Part shown: piece after piece, positions 1 through 5,455 of the stretch
Numbering within the stretch: the first letter of the stretch is position 1
How the letters are laid out: each line of letters opens with the position of its first letter
Origin: an archaeon
GTDB taxonomy: Archaea; Thermoproteota; Nitrososphaeria; Nitrososphaerales; Nitrosopumilaceae
DNA length: 6,557 nucleotides
NCBI GenBank assembly: GCA_021824845.1
Contig: JAKAJY010000135.1
Coordinates: 1 to 6,557 of the forward strand
Reading direction: 5' to 3'
Notes under the pieces: generated by a model
The model's database searches: none
Told to the model about the DNA's origin: nothing
What the model saw: only the letters and a program-made list of their open reading frames with translations
Made by a program: the position numbers and the translations under genes

Positions 1-224
1 TCAGACTGTCAATTCACAAAAACATCCTATCAATCAATGCCCAAAAACCAGAGACAAAAACAGACGGAATCATTTGTAACCAAAGACCAAATATTATTGA
101 TAAAAAAATAATCCTACCAGTTCATGTAAAGGACGAGTCAATCAGCTCCGCAAAGTTCTCACAAGGCGTACTGACTGTGAGAATTCCTCATGCTAAAAAA
201 GAAAAACAGATCTCAATAGACTAG
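1..224 (+). CDS. Hsp20/alpha-crystallin small heat-shock protein, 3' part only
   Basis: This is the last 73 codons of a gene that begins left of the window; the first two bases finish a codon and the TAG stop is at 222-224. The readable part matches the second half of an alpha-crystallin domain. A short strand around LSIHKNILSINAQKP is followed by the family pattern of LPVHV, a short loop, then AKFSQGVLTVRIPHAKK, which corresponds to the Hsp20 consensus of LP, a basic or acidic loop, then A-x-(F/Y)-x-x-G-V-L-x-V-x-(I/L)-P. The C-terminus ends QISID, giving an I-x-I motif (ISI), which in this family docks into neighbouring subunits during oligomer assembly. Known role of the family: ATP-independent holdase chaperone in the cytoplasm. 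The start and N-terminal arm cannot be seen. It converges on the UbiB-type kinase gene, and the two stop codons overlap in one CTAG. Confidence 0.82.
   Translation, partial: RLSIHKNILSINAQKPETKTDGIICNQRPNIIDKKIILPVHVKDESISSAKFSQGVLTVRIPHAKKEKQISID
195..206 (-). terminator. Candidate T-rich terminator of the minus-strand cluster
   Basis: On the minus strand this reads TTTTTCTTTTTT and begins 15 bases past the stop of the kinase gene. Archaeal transcription commonly ends at T-rich tracts on the non-template strand without a hairpin, so it is a reasonable end for the leftward transcript. It lies inside the convergent Hsp20 coding sequence (a lysine-rich stretch, AKKEK), so the base composition could simply reflect coding. 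No hairpin was found. Confidence 0.3.
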
Positions 225-1768
225 CGCTTTCTAAATACTGCAAATATTCCCATTATAACAAACGCACCAATCATGCCAGCAGTTGCGACCATATTATTTG
301 ATGAATACAATACTGCAGAGCCGACAAACACAGCAGAGGAAAGAATGCTTCCTGCAAGCAAGATATCCCGTTTTGGTTTAGAGTTTAGCTGAAGCGTCCT
401 GTTTTCCTCTAGGAATTTTTTCAGCTCAGGCGCAATTGATATGGTTGCATCAATGGACTTTGCAAACCTTGTAAAGGAATATTTTAGCTCCTCAATGTAT
501 GCGTCCTTGATTAGGTGTTCTTCCTCCAAAATGTTTCTTAGTACATTGATGAACTTGAAGTCAACCTTGTGAGTTTTGTAGATTCCCTCAATTATGGAAC
601 TCATTCGTAGGTATAAGGCCAGATTTTTTGGCAGCATGAATGGAAATTTTGACATGGTCTTGTTTGCCAATTCCATCAAGGCCTTGACTTCCATTTGGTC
701 TGGCTTTTTCCCATACATCGTTCGAATCGACATGTCGATTCCCTGCTCGATTACAGAGCGATTAAACTCTGGCATGAGCATGCCAAGCTCCGACATTGCA
801 TTGACTGTCCTTGGTGGGTCTTTTTCCACTAGGGCCAAATAGAGTCGTACTATTCTCATCCTAGTATCATTGTCGATTTTGCCAACCATTCCAAAGTCAT
901 ACAAAATCAGCGAGCCATCATCCGCAACGGAAATGTTTCCAGGATGCGGGTCTGCGTGAAATATCGAGTCCCGCAAGAGCATCGTAAAGAAGACTTTGTG
1001 TACATCAATAACTATTTTTTGCCTGTCGAGTCCCTTTTTGTCCAGATCCTCGATGTTTGTTATTTTGATTCCTGGAATGTACTCCATTGTGAGCACGTTT
1101 TTTGTGGAATACTCGTCATACACTTGTGGTATCTTGACGTTGTGATGTCTTGTCAGATTTTGCTTGATTTTTTTGAGGTTTGATGATTCTATTGTGTAGT
1201 CTAATTCCTCATGGATTGTCTCAATGAACTGTGATAGCATTGATTGAGCAGAGAACCTCAGGTTTGGATCAACGAATCTCATTGCAAGCGGAATTACTTT
1301 TTTTAGAACCTTGATGTCCTGCTCTATGATGTTTTCAATTCCTGGGCGCTTTACCTTTACTATGACGTCTCGGTCTTTGATTTTTGCCAAATAGACCTGT
1401 CCCAACGATGCGCCAGAGATTGCCTTTGTGTTAAGTGACGTAAATTTTTCCAGCGTGCCAAGATCTTTTTCAATTATTGGCTTGATTTTATCAAATGATT
1501 CTGCTGGAACATCGTCTTGTAGTTTTGATAGCTCTTCGAGATATGGTTGCGGCAAAATGTCAGCTCGCGATGAAAGCCACTGGCCTAGCTTGATGTAGAC
1601 TGGGCCTAAAGAAACAAACGTGTTGAGTACCTTGTTTGCATTTTTTTGAAATTTGCTCAGATCCAGATTTTTTCCCTCTGTTCTGACCCAAGCCTTTCTG
1701 TCCCGTCTTAGTGATATGATAATTGGAATCAGCTTTATCAAAACATGAATTGTTCTAGATGTGCTCAT
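221..1768 (-). CDS. AarF/ABC1/UbiB family atypical protein kinase-like ATPase, membrane-anchored
   Basis: The protein has 515 residues, within the usual 430-560 of the family, and the diagnostic ABC1/UbiB motifs appear in order. The KxGQ signature is KLGQWLSSRADILP (60-73). The alanine-rich loop that replaces the kinase P-loop is at 116-129 and reads SGAS where the textbook form is AAAS. The ATP-binding lysine is K138 in VIVKVKRPG. The conserved EELDY-x-x-E element is at 187-194. The catalytic loop is HADPHPGN (271-278) and the metal-binding DFG is at 291-293. All expected active-site residues seem present, so it should bind nucleotide. Two hydrophobic segments at about 468-488 and 493-511 end in a basic tail (RKR), suggesting a membrane hairpin anchor. 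Family members act in quinone biosynthesis and lipid homeostasis, probably as ATPases or small-molecule kinases; the substrate here is unknown. The ATG overlaps the stop of the 130-residue protein gene (ATGA), implying translational coupling. Upstream there is only a weak GGGA. Confidence 0.93.
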   Translation of the reverse strand: MSTSRTIHVLIKLIPIIISLRRDRKAWVRTEGKNLDLSKFQKNANKVLNTFVSLGPVYIKLGQWLSSRADILPQPYLEELSKLQDDVPAESFDKIKPIIEKDLGTLEKFTSLNTKAISGASLGQVYLAKIKDRDVIVKVKRPGIENIIEQDIKVLKKVIPLAMRFVDPNLRFSAQSMLSQFIETIHEELDYTIESSNLKKIKQNLTRHHNVKIPQVYDEYSTKNVLTMEYIPGIKITNIEDLDKKGLDRQKIVIDVHKVFFTMLLRDSIFHADPHPGNISVADDGSLILYDFGMVGKIDNDTRMRIVRLYLALVEKDPPRTVNAMSELGMLMPEFNRSVIEQGIDMSIRTMYGKKPDQMEVKALMELANKTMSKFPFMLPKNLALYLRMSSIIEGIYKTHKVDFKFINVLRNILEEEHLIKDAYIEELKYSFTRFAKSIDATISIAPELKKFLEENRTLQLNSKPKRDILLAGSILSSAVFVGSAVLYSSNNMVATAGMIGAFVIMGIFAVFRKR

Positions 1769-2157
1769 TGTCCCTTTGCCTTTTTTGCTAGCTTGTATCC
1801 GACATAGCCAATTGCCACAGAGGAAATGATTCCTGCAGCTGTTGCTATTTGCTTGTCTTTTTTTGTCTTTTTTGATTTTTTGTAAATGTATGATGCCACT
1901 TTGGCGCCGCCGACTGCACCGCTTGCCACACCTACAAGCACTTCCTGCGCATCATAGACCAGATGTCCAAGTGGATCATCATGTGGATTTACCTTGTCCA
2001 TGTGTACCAGATACTTGTTGTCGTATTCGCGAATGTGCAGGTTTCCATAGCGGTACTGCCTGATTGCGCCGTTTTTGTGGCCGAGCTTTGTCTCTCGGGC
2101 TTGCTCCAGCATGAATGGGCGCAGTTCCTTGGGAATTTCGATTTCATCCCATGTCAT
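1765..2157 (-). CDS. Small membrane-associated protein of unknown function, coupled to UbiB kinase
   Basis: I do not recognise a named family in these 130 residues. Residues 1-70 look soluble, polar and rich in charged and aromatic positions (QYRYGNLHIREYDNKY around 34-49, then NPHDDPLGH around 57-65). After this come two glycine/alanine-rich hydrophobic stretches, about 72-92 (with GVASGAVGGAK) and 103-123, separated by a strongly basic linker (KKSKKTKKDK, 93-102) and ending in a basic tail. This suggests a membrane hairpin or amphipathic pair with a cytoplasmic N-domain. There are no cysteines, so a zinc site or disulfide is unlikely. Its stop overlaps the kinase start by four bases (ATGA), so the two are probably made together, and both end in paired small-residue hydrophobic segments; a complex in the membrane is my inference. 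No SD site precedes the ATG at 2157, but a TATA-like box lies 24-31 bases upstream, suiting a leaderless start. A later in-frame start would cut the soluble domain. Confidence 0.8.
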   Translation of the reverse strand: MTWDEIEIPKELRPFMLEQARETKLGHKNGAIRQYRYGNLHIREYDNKYLVHMDKVNPHDDPLGHLVYDAQEVLVGVASGAVGGAKVASYIYKKSKKTKKDKQIATAAGIISSVAIGYVGYKLAKKAKGQ

Positions 2158-2163
2158 GGATCC

Positions 2164-2169
2164 AAAAAA
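2164..2169 (-). terminator. Possible T6 terminator of the exporter genes
   Basis: On the minus strand this is TTTTTT, beginning about 20 bases past the stop of the surface protein gene and ending 6 bases before the next start. A short T-tract can end archaeal transcripts, at least partly. It is short, and read-through into the next gene is quite possible. Confidence 0.2.
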
Positions 2170-2180
2170 TGATGATTTGA

Positions 2181-2188
2181 TTAATAAT
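2181..2188 (-). promoter_or_regulatory. Candidate TATA box for the 130-residue protein and kinase genes
   Basis: On the minus strand the box reads ATTATTAA and lies at -31 to -24 from the ATG at 2157. That is the spacing expected if transcription starts at or next to the start codon, giving a leaderless transcript. The absence of an SD site before this ATG agrees with it, in contrast to the clear SD sites inside the exporter cluster. The gap is only 32 bases, so this may be an internal promoter rather than the sole one. The evidence is spacing and base composition only. Confidence 0.35.
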
Positions 2189-2189
2189 C

Positions 2190-3488
2190 CTAGCTGGATT
2201 CGCTTTGAGCTTCTTTTCTCTTTTTGATTTTCTTGTAAATGATTACGCCTGCGATTGCAGCTAGTGCCAATCCAATGATTCCAGGCGCAAAGTCGGATAT
2301 GGTTGGCTCTGGTTTTTTTGTCAAATCCTTGAGATTTACTGTCGCTATTTCTGATACGAGATGTTCCACGCGCAGATCATCCTTGTATCGAACGGTAATC
2401 TTGATGGGGTGGTCTCCATATTTTGGCTCTCCATCAAACTCTACTGGAATGTTAAACGGTACGGGTGAATCTGTTTCTAGCTCATCAATGAACTGGGTTA
2501 CCTTTTTGATGTTTGATCCCTCCAGTGGTTCTAGTGTGACAAATGCGAACAATGCGTTGATGTTTCCCTCATTGATTATCTCGCCAATGATTGTCTGAGT
2601 GCCAGATAACTCTATTACACGAATGTCATAGATTTTTGCATCAATCAGACCATTGATGTAAAAGTCGACTGTTCTGGTATCATCAATTTTGTCTCCGTGT
2701 GAATTAAAGTATGATACCTGTAGTGGAGTGTGAAGTGTTTCTGTCTTTACATTTGCCGGCACATAAACCGAAAATGTGAATTTCTTTGATGACTTGGCAT
2801 CGATTGTGCCGATATCCCATTCGTTTTGATCAAACACTACATTTTCTAGATTTGTTAGGGTTGATTCACGATCAGATGATGCTTCTGTATTTTTTAGAAC
2901 AATATTCACATTTGAAAGCGGTGCAGTTCCTGTGTTTGTTATCTGTATGATTACTTCGTTGTTTTTGAGTGATGTCAAAAACGGATTGTCTGCCCTTAGG
3001 TTCAGGATGCTCTCACCAGTAACCTTGAAATCAAAATCAAAGAAAGCGGTTCGCTGGCCTGATTCTCTTAGTCTGGTGTAATCGACTTTGACTGTTGCAG
3101 GAAATTGCTGTACTGGAACACCCTTCTCAAGATTTACAAAAAATGTCAGAGAAAAATGCTTGCCTGCCAATGATTCCGAATCGCTGTCTGCAAAAATTAG
3201 TGCACCCTTGCCATCTGATGAGCTAAAACCCAATGGTAAGAGCAATTGTCCTTTGATTCCTGTGATGTCTTGCGAGCCTACATTTGCAAACACTACGGTA
3301 AATGGCACATTTTTGTCCCCTGGTGTTACCTCGATTTTTTGGTCCAGTGTTCCAAAGTATGCGTCCAGAAACTTGACATCACCAAAATTGCGCTCAAATG
3401 GCGAGTCTCCCTTACCTAGCTGGGCATACGCATCAAGGGATGGTGCAAGAACCACCAAAGCCATCATCATAATGACTAGGAGTTTCAT
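2190..3488 (-). CDS. Secreted, C-terminally anchored COG1361/CARDB-like surface protein, exporter partner
   Basis: The protein has 432 residues. A Sec-type signal peptide is seen at 1-22 (MKLLVIMMMALVVLAP, then AYA before Q23), without a lipobox cysteine. The exported part contains three beta-rich units with the look of CARDB/COG1361 sandwiches, at about 40-157 (VTPGDKNVPFTVVFANVGSQ), 165-275 (LKNNEVIIQITNTGTAPLS) and 281-386 (GEIINEGNINALFAFVTLEP). Each carries the characteristic 'N-x-G' turn after a strand. A single transmembrane segment at about 400-417 is followed by a basic, then acidic-serine tail (KKIKKRKEAQSESS), so the protein should sit outside the membrane with its C-terminus in the cytoplasm. 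I see no cysteine. The start overlaps the ATPase stop by four bases (ATGA) and has GGAG eight bases upstream. Archaeal COG1361 proteins often accompany MacB-like ABC genes; by position this may act as substrate-binding or adaptor subunit, a role bacteria give to MacA. The fold assignment is by pattern, not by search. Confidence 0.78.
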   Translation of the reverse strand: MKLLVIMMMALVVLAPSLDAYAQLGKGDSPFERNFGDVKFLDAYFGTLDQKIEVTPGDKNVPFTVVFANVGSQDITGIKGQLLLPLGFSSSDGKGALIFADSDSESLAGKHFSLTFFVNLEKGVPVQQFPATVKVDYTRLRESGQRTAFFDFDFKVTGESILNLRADNPFLTSLKNNEVIIQITNTGTAPLSNVNIVLKNTEASSDRESTLTNLENVVFDQNEWDIGTIDAKSSKKFTFSVYVPANVKTETLHTPLQVSYFNSHGDKIDDTRTVDFYINGLIDAKIYDIRVIELSGTQTIIGEIINEGNINALFAFVTLEPLEGSNIKKVTQFIDELETDSPVPFNIPVEFDGEPKYGDHPIKITVRYKDDLRVEHLVSEIATVNLKDLTKKPEPTISDFAPGIIGLALAAIAGVIIYKKIKKRKEAQSESS

Positions 3489-4195
3489 ACTGTCAGCTCC
3501 ATTTTTGGCGGCACGTCCTCTCCCTCAAATGCTCGTCCGTCCTTTATTGTAATTATTCTATCCACTTCACCAAACTGGTGTCTGTCATGAGTTACAATGA
3601 CAAATGTCTGGTTTAGCTTTTTTGCCATTGATTTCATTAGCTGAATTACCGTTTCTGCAGTTACTGAATCAAGATTTCCAGTTGGCTCATCAGCTAGTAC
3701 AATTGCCGGATGATTAATCAGACCTCTGGCAATTGCTGCTCTCTGGGCCTGACCGCCGGAAACCTTGTTTGCTCGCTTGTGCATCTGGTTTTCCAGTCCT
3801 ACTGACCTTAGCAGCTCAATTGCTTGCTTTTGCGCGTTCTGATCAGTTCTCTGGATGTTTCTTGGCAGCATTACATTTTCCAGTACTGTAAGATCTGCTA
3901 GCAAATTTGAAAATTGGAAAATGAATCCTAGCTTGGAATTTCTGAATGCGGATATTTTATTGTCCGATAATTTGGTGGTGTTTGTGCCATCAATGAACAC
4001 TTGGCCGGAGCTTGGCTTGTCAAGCAAGCCGATCATGTTCAACAAGGTTGACTTGCCAGAACCAGAGCTTCCAACAATTAGCAAGAATTCGCCGCGCTTT
4101 ACGGAAAATGTCACATTGTCTAGTGCTTGGACCTTTGTATCGCCCTGGCCAAAGACCCGGTTGACATTTTTTAATTCCAGTACAATATCAGACAT
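3485..4195 (-). CDS. ABC transporter ATP-binding protein, LolD/MacB type
   Basis: The protein has 236 residues, the normal size for a stand-alone LolD/MacB-type ATPase. From the start MSDIVLELKN the parts are: Walker A GSSGSGKST (42-50), Q-loop glutamine 94 in FIFQFSNLL, signature VSGGQ (145-149, V in place of the common L), Walker B VLADE (166-170) with catalytic E170, D-loop NLDS (174-177) and switch histidine H203 in VTHD. All catalytic residues are present, so it should hydrolyse ATP as a dimer on the cytoplasmic side of the permease. The open frame runs 20 codons further upstream to an ATG at 4255, but those codons lie over the permease C-terminus, have no family similarity and no SD. 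The start at 4195 has GGAGG nine bases upstream. It overlaps the permease end by eight bases (ATGTCTGA) and the next gene by four. The family drives mechanotransmission or lipoprotein, lipid and peptide export rather than classical import. Confidence 0.95.
   Translation of the reverse strand: MSDIVLELKNVNRVFGQGDTKVQALDNVTFSVKRGEFLLIVGSSGSGKSTLLNMIGLLDKPSSGQVFIDGTNTTKLSDNKISAFRNSKLGFIFQFSNLLADLTVLENVMLPRNIQRTDQNAQKQAIELLRSVGLENQMHKRANKVSGGQAQRAAIARGLINHPAIVLADEPTGNLDSVTAETVIQLMKSMAKKLNQTFVIVTHDRHQFGEVDRIITIKDGRAFEGEDVPPKMELTV
3497..3500 (-). promoter_or_regulatory. Shine-Dalgarno site of the surface protein gene
   Basis: On the minus strand GGAG lies 8 bases before the ATG at 3488, inside the 3' end of the ATPase gene. 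It supports the chosen start and shows that this gene is translated from an internal position on a polycistronic message. Confidence 0.6.
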
Positions 4196-5375
4196 AGCGC
4201 ATTGCCTCCACGGGTTGCAGCTTGGTTGCCTTGTAGGACGGATAAATTGATGCAATTACTGCTAGCGAGAATGCCATTAGGGCAGTCTGGATTACCTTTT
4301 CCCAGTCATAGCTGACCTCTAATGGAATGCTTCCTGCAAAGGTCATCTTGGTCTCTTTTGCGTAAAATGTGTATCCAAGACCCATTGCCGTGCCTAGGCC
4401 TGCGCCTAGGGCTCCAATCATCATGCCTTGGACTATGAAAATAATCAGAATGTCCTTTCTTTTTGCACCTATTGCACGCATTACACCCACTTCCCTTGTT
4501 TTGCTGGATACGAGCATCATCTGAATGGTAACTACGGCAAATGCAGACGACATCATTCCAAAGTATCCTATCATGTTGATCATTGCAATGCCTGACCTAA
4601 ACCCACTAAGGGCAGCCTCAGCTGATTCCTCTATTGTTTCTGCCTTGAATTCATCGTTTGGAAAAGTTCTCAGAAAATAATTTTTCACATCGGATGCCTT
4701 GTCTGGATCATTTAGCTTTACTAGAATTTCTCCAGTTTCGCCGTCTCTGTCCAACATGTCTCGCAATGAATCAATGTGCATTATTATTTCAGAGTCTAGA
4801 CCCTGGCCACCGGGAGATGTGACAATTCCTGTAACTATGAATCTCCTTATTTGATCCTCGCCCCGCCTGTCTGTGATTTTTATTTGTAAACTATCACCCA
4901 CCTTGATGTTGCCAAGATCACTTACCACTCTGGAGCCGACAACCACGGAGTTTCTAGAAAAAACATACTGGCCATCAGTGACTGTTTCGTGTGCAGTAGA
5001 TACTCGCGGGTCTCGGAATGGATCAACTCCTATGACCGGAACTCTGAACTCTTCAATCAGCTTGCCATTTTTTGTTACATTGATTGCAGCTGATGATTGC
5101 ACCCTGGGCGTTGCCGCCTCCACATATGGTATTCGCTCAAACCAGTTTACCAAGAATATGTCGGACTTTGTGATGAAGCTTTCCTCATCAGTTACCAGAA
5201 CATCCCCGAATCGATAGCTGGAAAGGTCTCTCACTATAGCATCGTACAATCCCTGAAAGATTACAAAATTCACATGTATTACCAAAATTCCAATTGATAC
5301 TGCCAAGACTGCGCCAATGAGTGAGCCCTTTTTGTTGGAGAGCATTCTCTTTGCGAGCTGGACTCGGTAATCCAT
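4188..5375 (-). CDS. ABC transporter permease, FtsX/MacB family
   Basis: The 395-residue protein has the classic four-helix MacB/FtsX plan. TM1 is at about 18-42 after a short basic N-terminus. A large external domain (about 45-258, MacB_PCD-like, with PRVQSSAAINV and VVVGSRVVSDL) follows. TM2 is at about 262-291, then the cytoplasmic coupling segment TREVGVMRAIGAKRKDI (293-309), the best family signature here. TM3 is at about 310-338 and is glycine-rich, TM4 at about 361-381, and the typical ending is YPSYKATKLQPVEAMRYV. One permease gene implies a homodimer with two copies of the downstream ATPase. The family does not usually move solutes through the bilayer; it transmits ATPase motion to extracytoplasmic partners or extrudes substrates from the outer leaflet. 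The substrate is not readable. The gene heads the minus-strand cluster; no SD is seen, but a TATA-like box at -28 to -21 suggests a leaderless transcript. The ATG at 5375 is the natural first methionine. Confidence 0.94.
   Translation of the reverse strand: MDYRVQLAKRMLSNKKGSLIGAVLAVSIGILVIHVNFVIFQGLYDAIVRDLSSYRFGDVLVTDEESFITKSDIFLVNWFERIPYVEAATPRVQSSAAINVTKNGKLIEEFRVPVIGVDPFRDPRVSTAHETVTDGQYVFSRNSVVVGSRVVSDLGNIKVGDSLQIKITDRRGEDQIRRFIVTGIVTSPGGQGLDSEIIMHIDSLRDMLDRDGETGEILVKLNDPDKASDVKNYFLRTFPNDEFKAETIEESAEAALSGFRSGIAMINMIGYFGMMSSAFAVVTIQMMLVSSKTREVGVMRAIGAKRKDILIIFIVQGMMIGALGAGLGTAMGLGYTFYAKETKMTFAGSIPLEVSYDWEKVIQTALMAFSLAVIASIYPSYKATKLQPVEAMRYV
4205..4209 (-). promoter_or_regulatory. Shine-Dalgarno site that sets the ATPase start
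   Basis: On the minus strand GGAGG lies 9 bases before the ATG at 4195, within the last codons of the permease gene. It is the strongest SD match in the window and decides between the ATG at 4195 and the over-long alternative at 4255. Confidence 0.72.
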
Positions 5376-5390
5376 GGGTATAGTAATTTA

Positions 5391-5435
5391 GTCTGATATT
5401 TAATGTATTATGTGCCTAAAACAGTGAAATCAGAC
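5391..5435. repeat. 7-bp inverted repeat flanking the divergent promoter
   Basis: GTCTGAT at 5391-5397 is matched by its exact reverse complement ATCAGAC at 5429-5435, 38 bases centre to centre, so the pair brackets the TATA region. Further ATCAGAC copies occur at 5500-5506 and 5545-5551 inside the regulator gene, where they encode Ser-Asp. Others lie at 2644-2650 and 3717-3723 within the cluster, so the word is not specific to this region. The arms may be regulatory half-sites or chance. Confidence 0.3.
5396..5403 (-). promoter_or_regulatory. TATA box of the exporter cluster in the divergent promoter region
   Basis: On the minus strand the box is TTAAATAT at -28 to -21 from the permease ATG, placing the transcription start at or within a few bases of the start codon. 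This explains why no SD site is present. The plus-strand reading of the same bases (ATATTTAA) is also a fair TATA box and could start the divergent regulator transcript around 5425-5430, so the two promoters may share or crowd one TATA region. Confidence 0.5.
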
Positions 5436-5440
5436 ATTTC
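5426..5440. promoter_or_regulatory. Candidate operator: GAAAT-N5-ATTTC dyad
   Basis: The 15 bases GAAATCAGACATTTC form a perfect 5-bp inverted repeat around a 5-bp centre. Length and shape fit the short palindromes bound by Lrp/AsnC-family dimers, including the TGAAA/TTTCA type described for archaeal members. It lies 16-30 bases before the TTG start of the divergent Lrp-type gene, near the likely transcription start, where a bound regulator would block initiation, and about 50 bases upstream of the permease start. Function is inferred. Confidence 0.4.
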
Positions 5441-5455
5441 GATCAAAGAATAGTA

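Noticed and set aside
594..1183. Plus-strand open frames at 594-842 and 944-1183
   Set aside because: They lie wholly antisense to the strongly supported UbiB-family kinase gene and encode no recognisable protein.
1842..3552. Plus-strand open frames over the small protein, surface protein and ATPase genes (for example 2239-2598 and 3088-3552)
   Set aside because: They are antisense to real genes, have no start signals and read as low-quality composition; they are shadows of the minus-strand coding frames.
4196..4255. Upstream in-frame extension of the ATPase to an ATG at 4255 (256 residues)
   Set aside because: The extra 20 residues lie over the permease C-terminal codons, match nothing in the ABC ATPase family and have no SD, while the ATG at 4195 has GGAGG at good spacing.
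4873..5297. Plus-strand open frames antisense to the permease
   Set aside because: The permease has unmistakable FtsX/MacB features over the same bases; the antisense translations resemble nothing.
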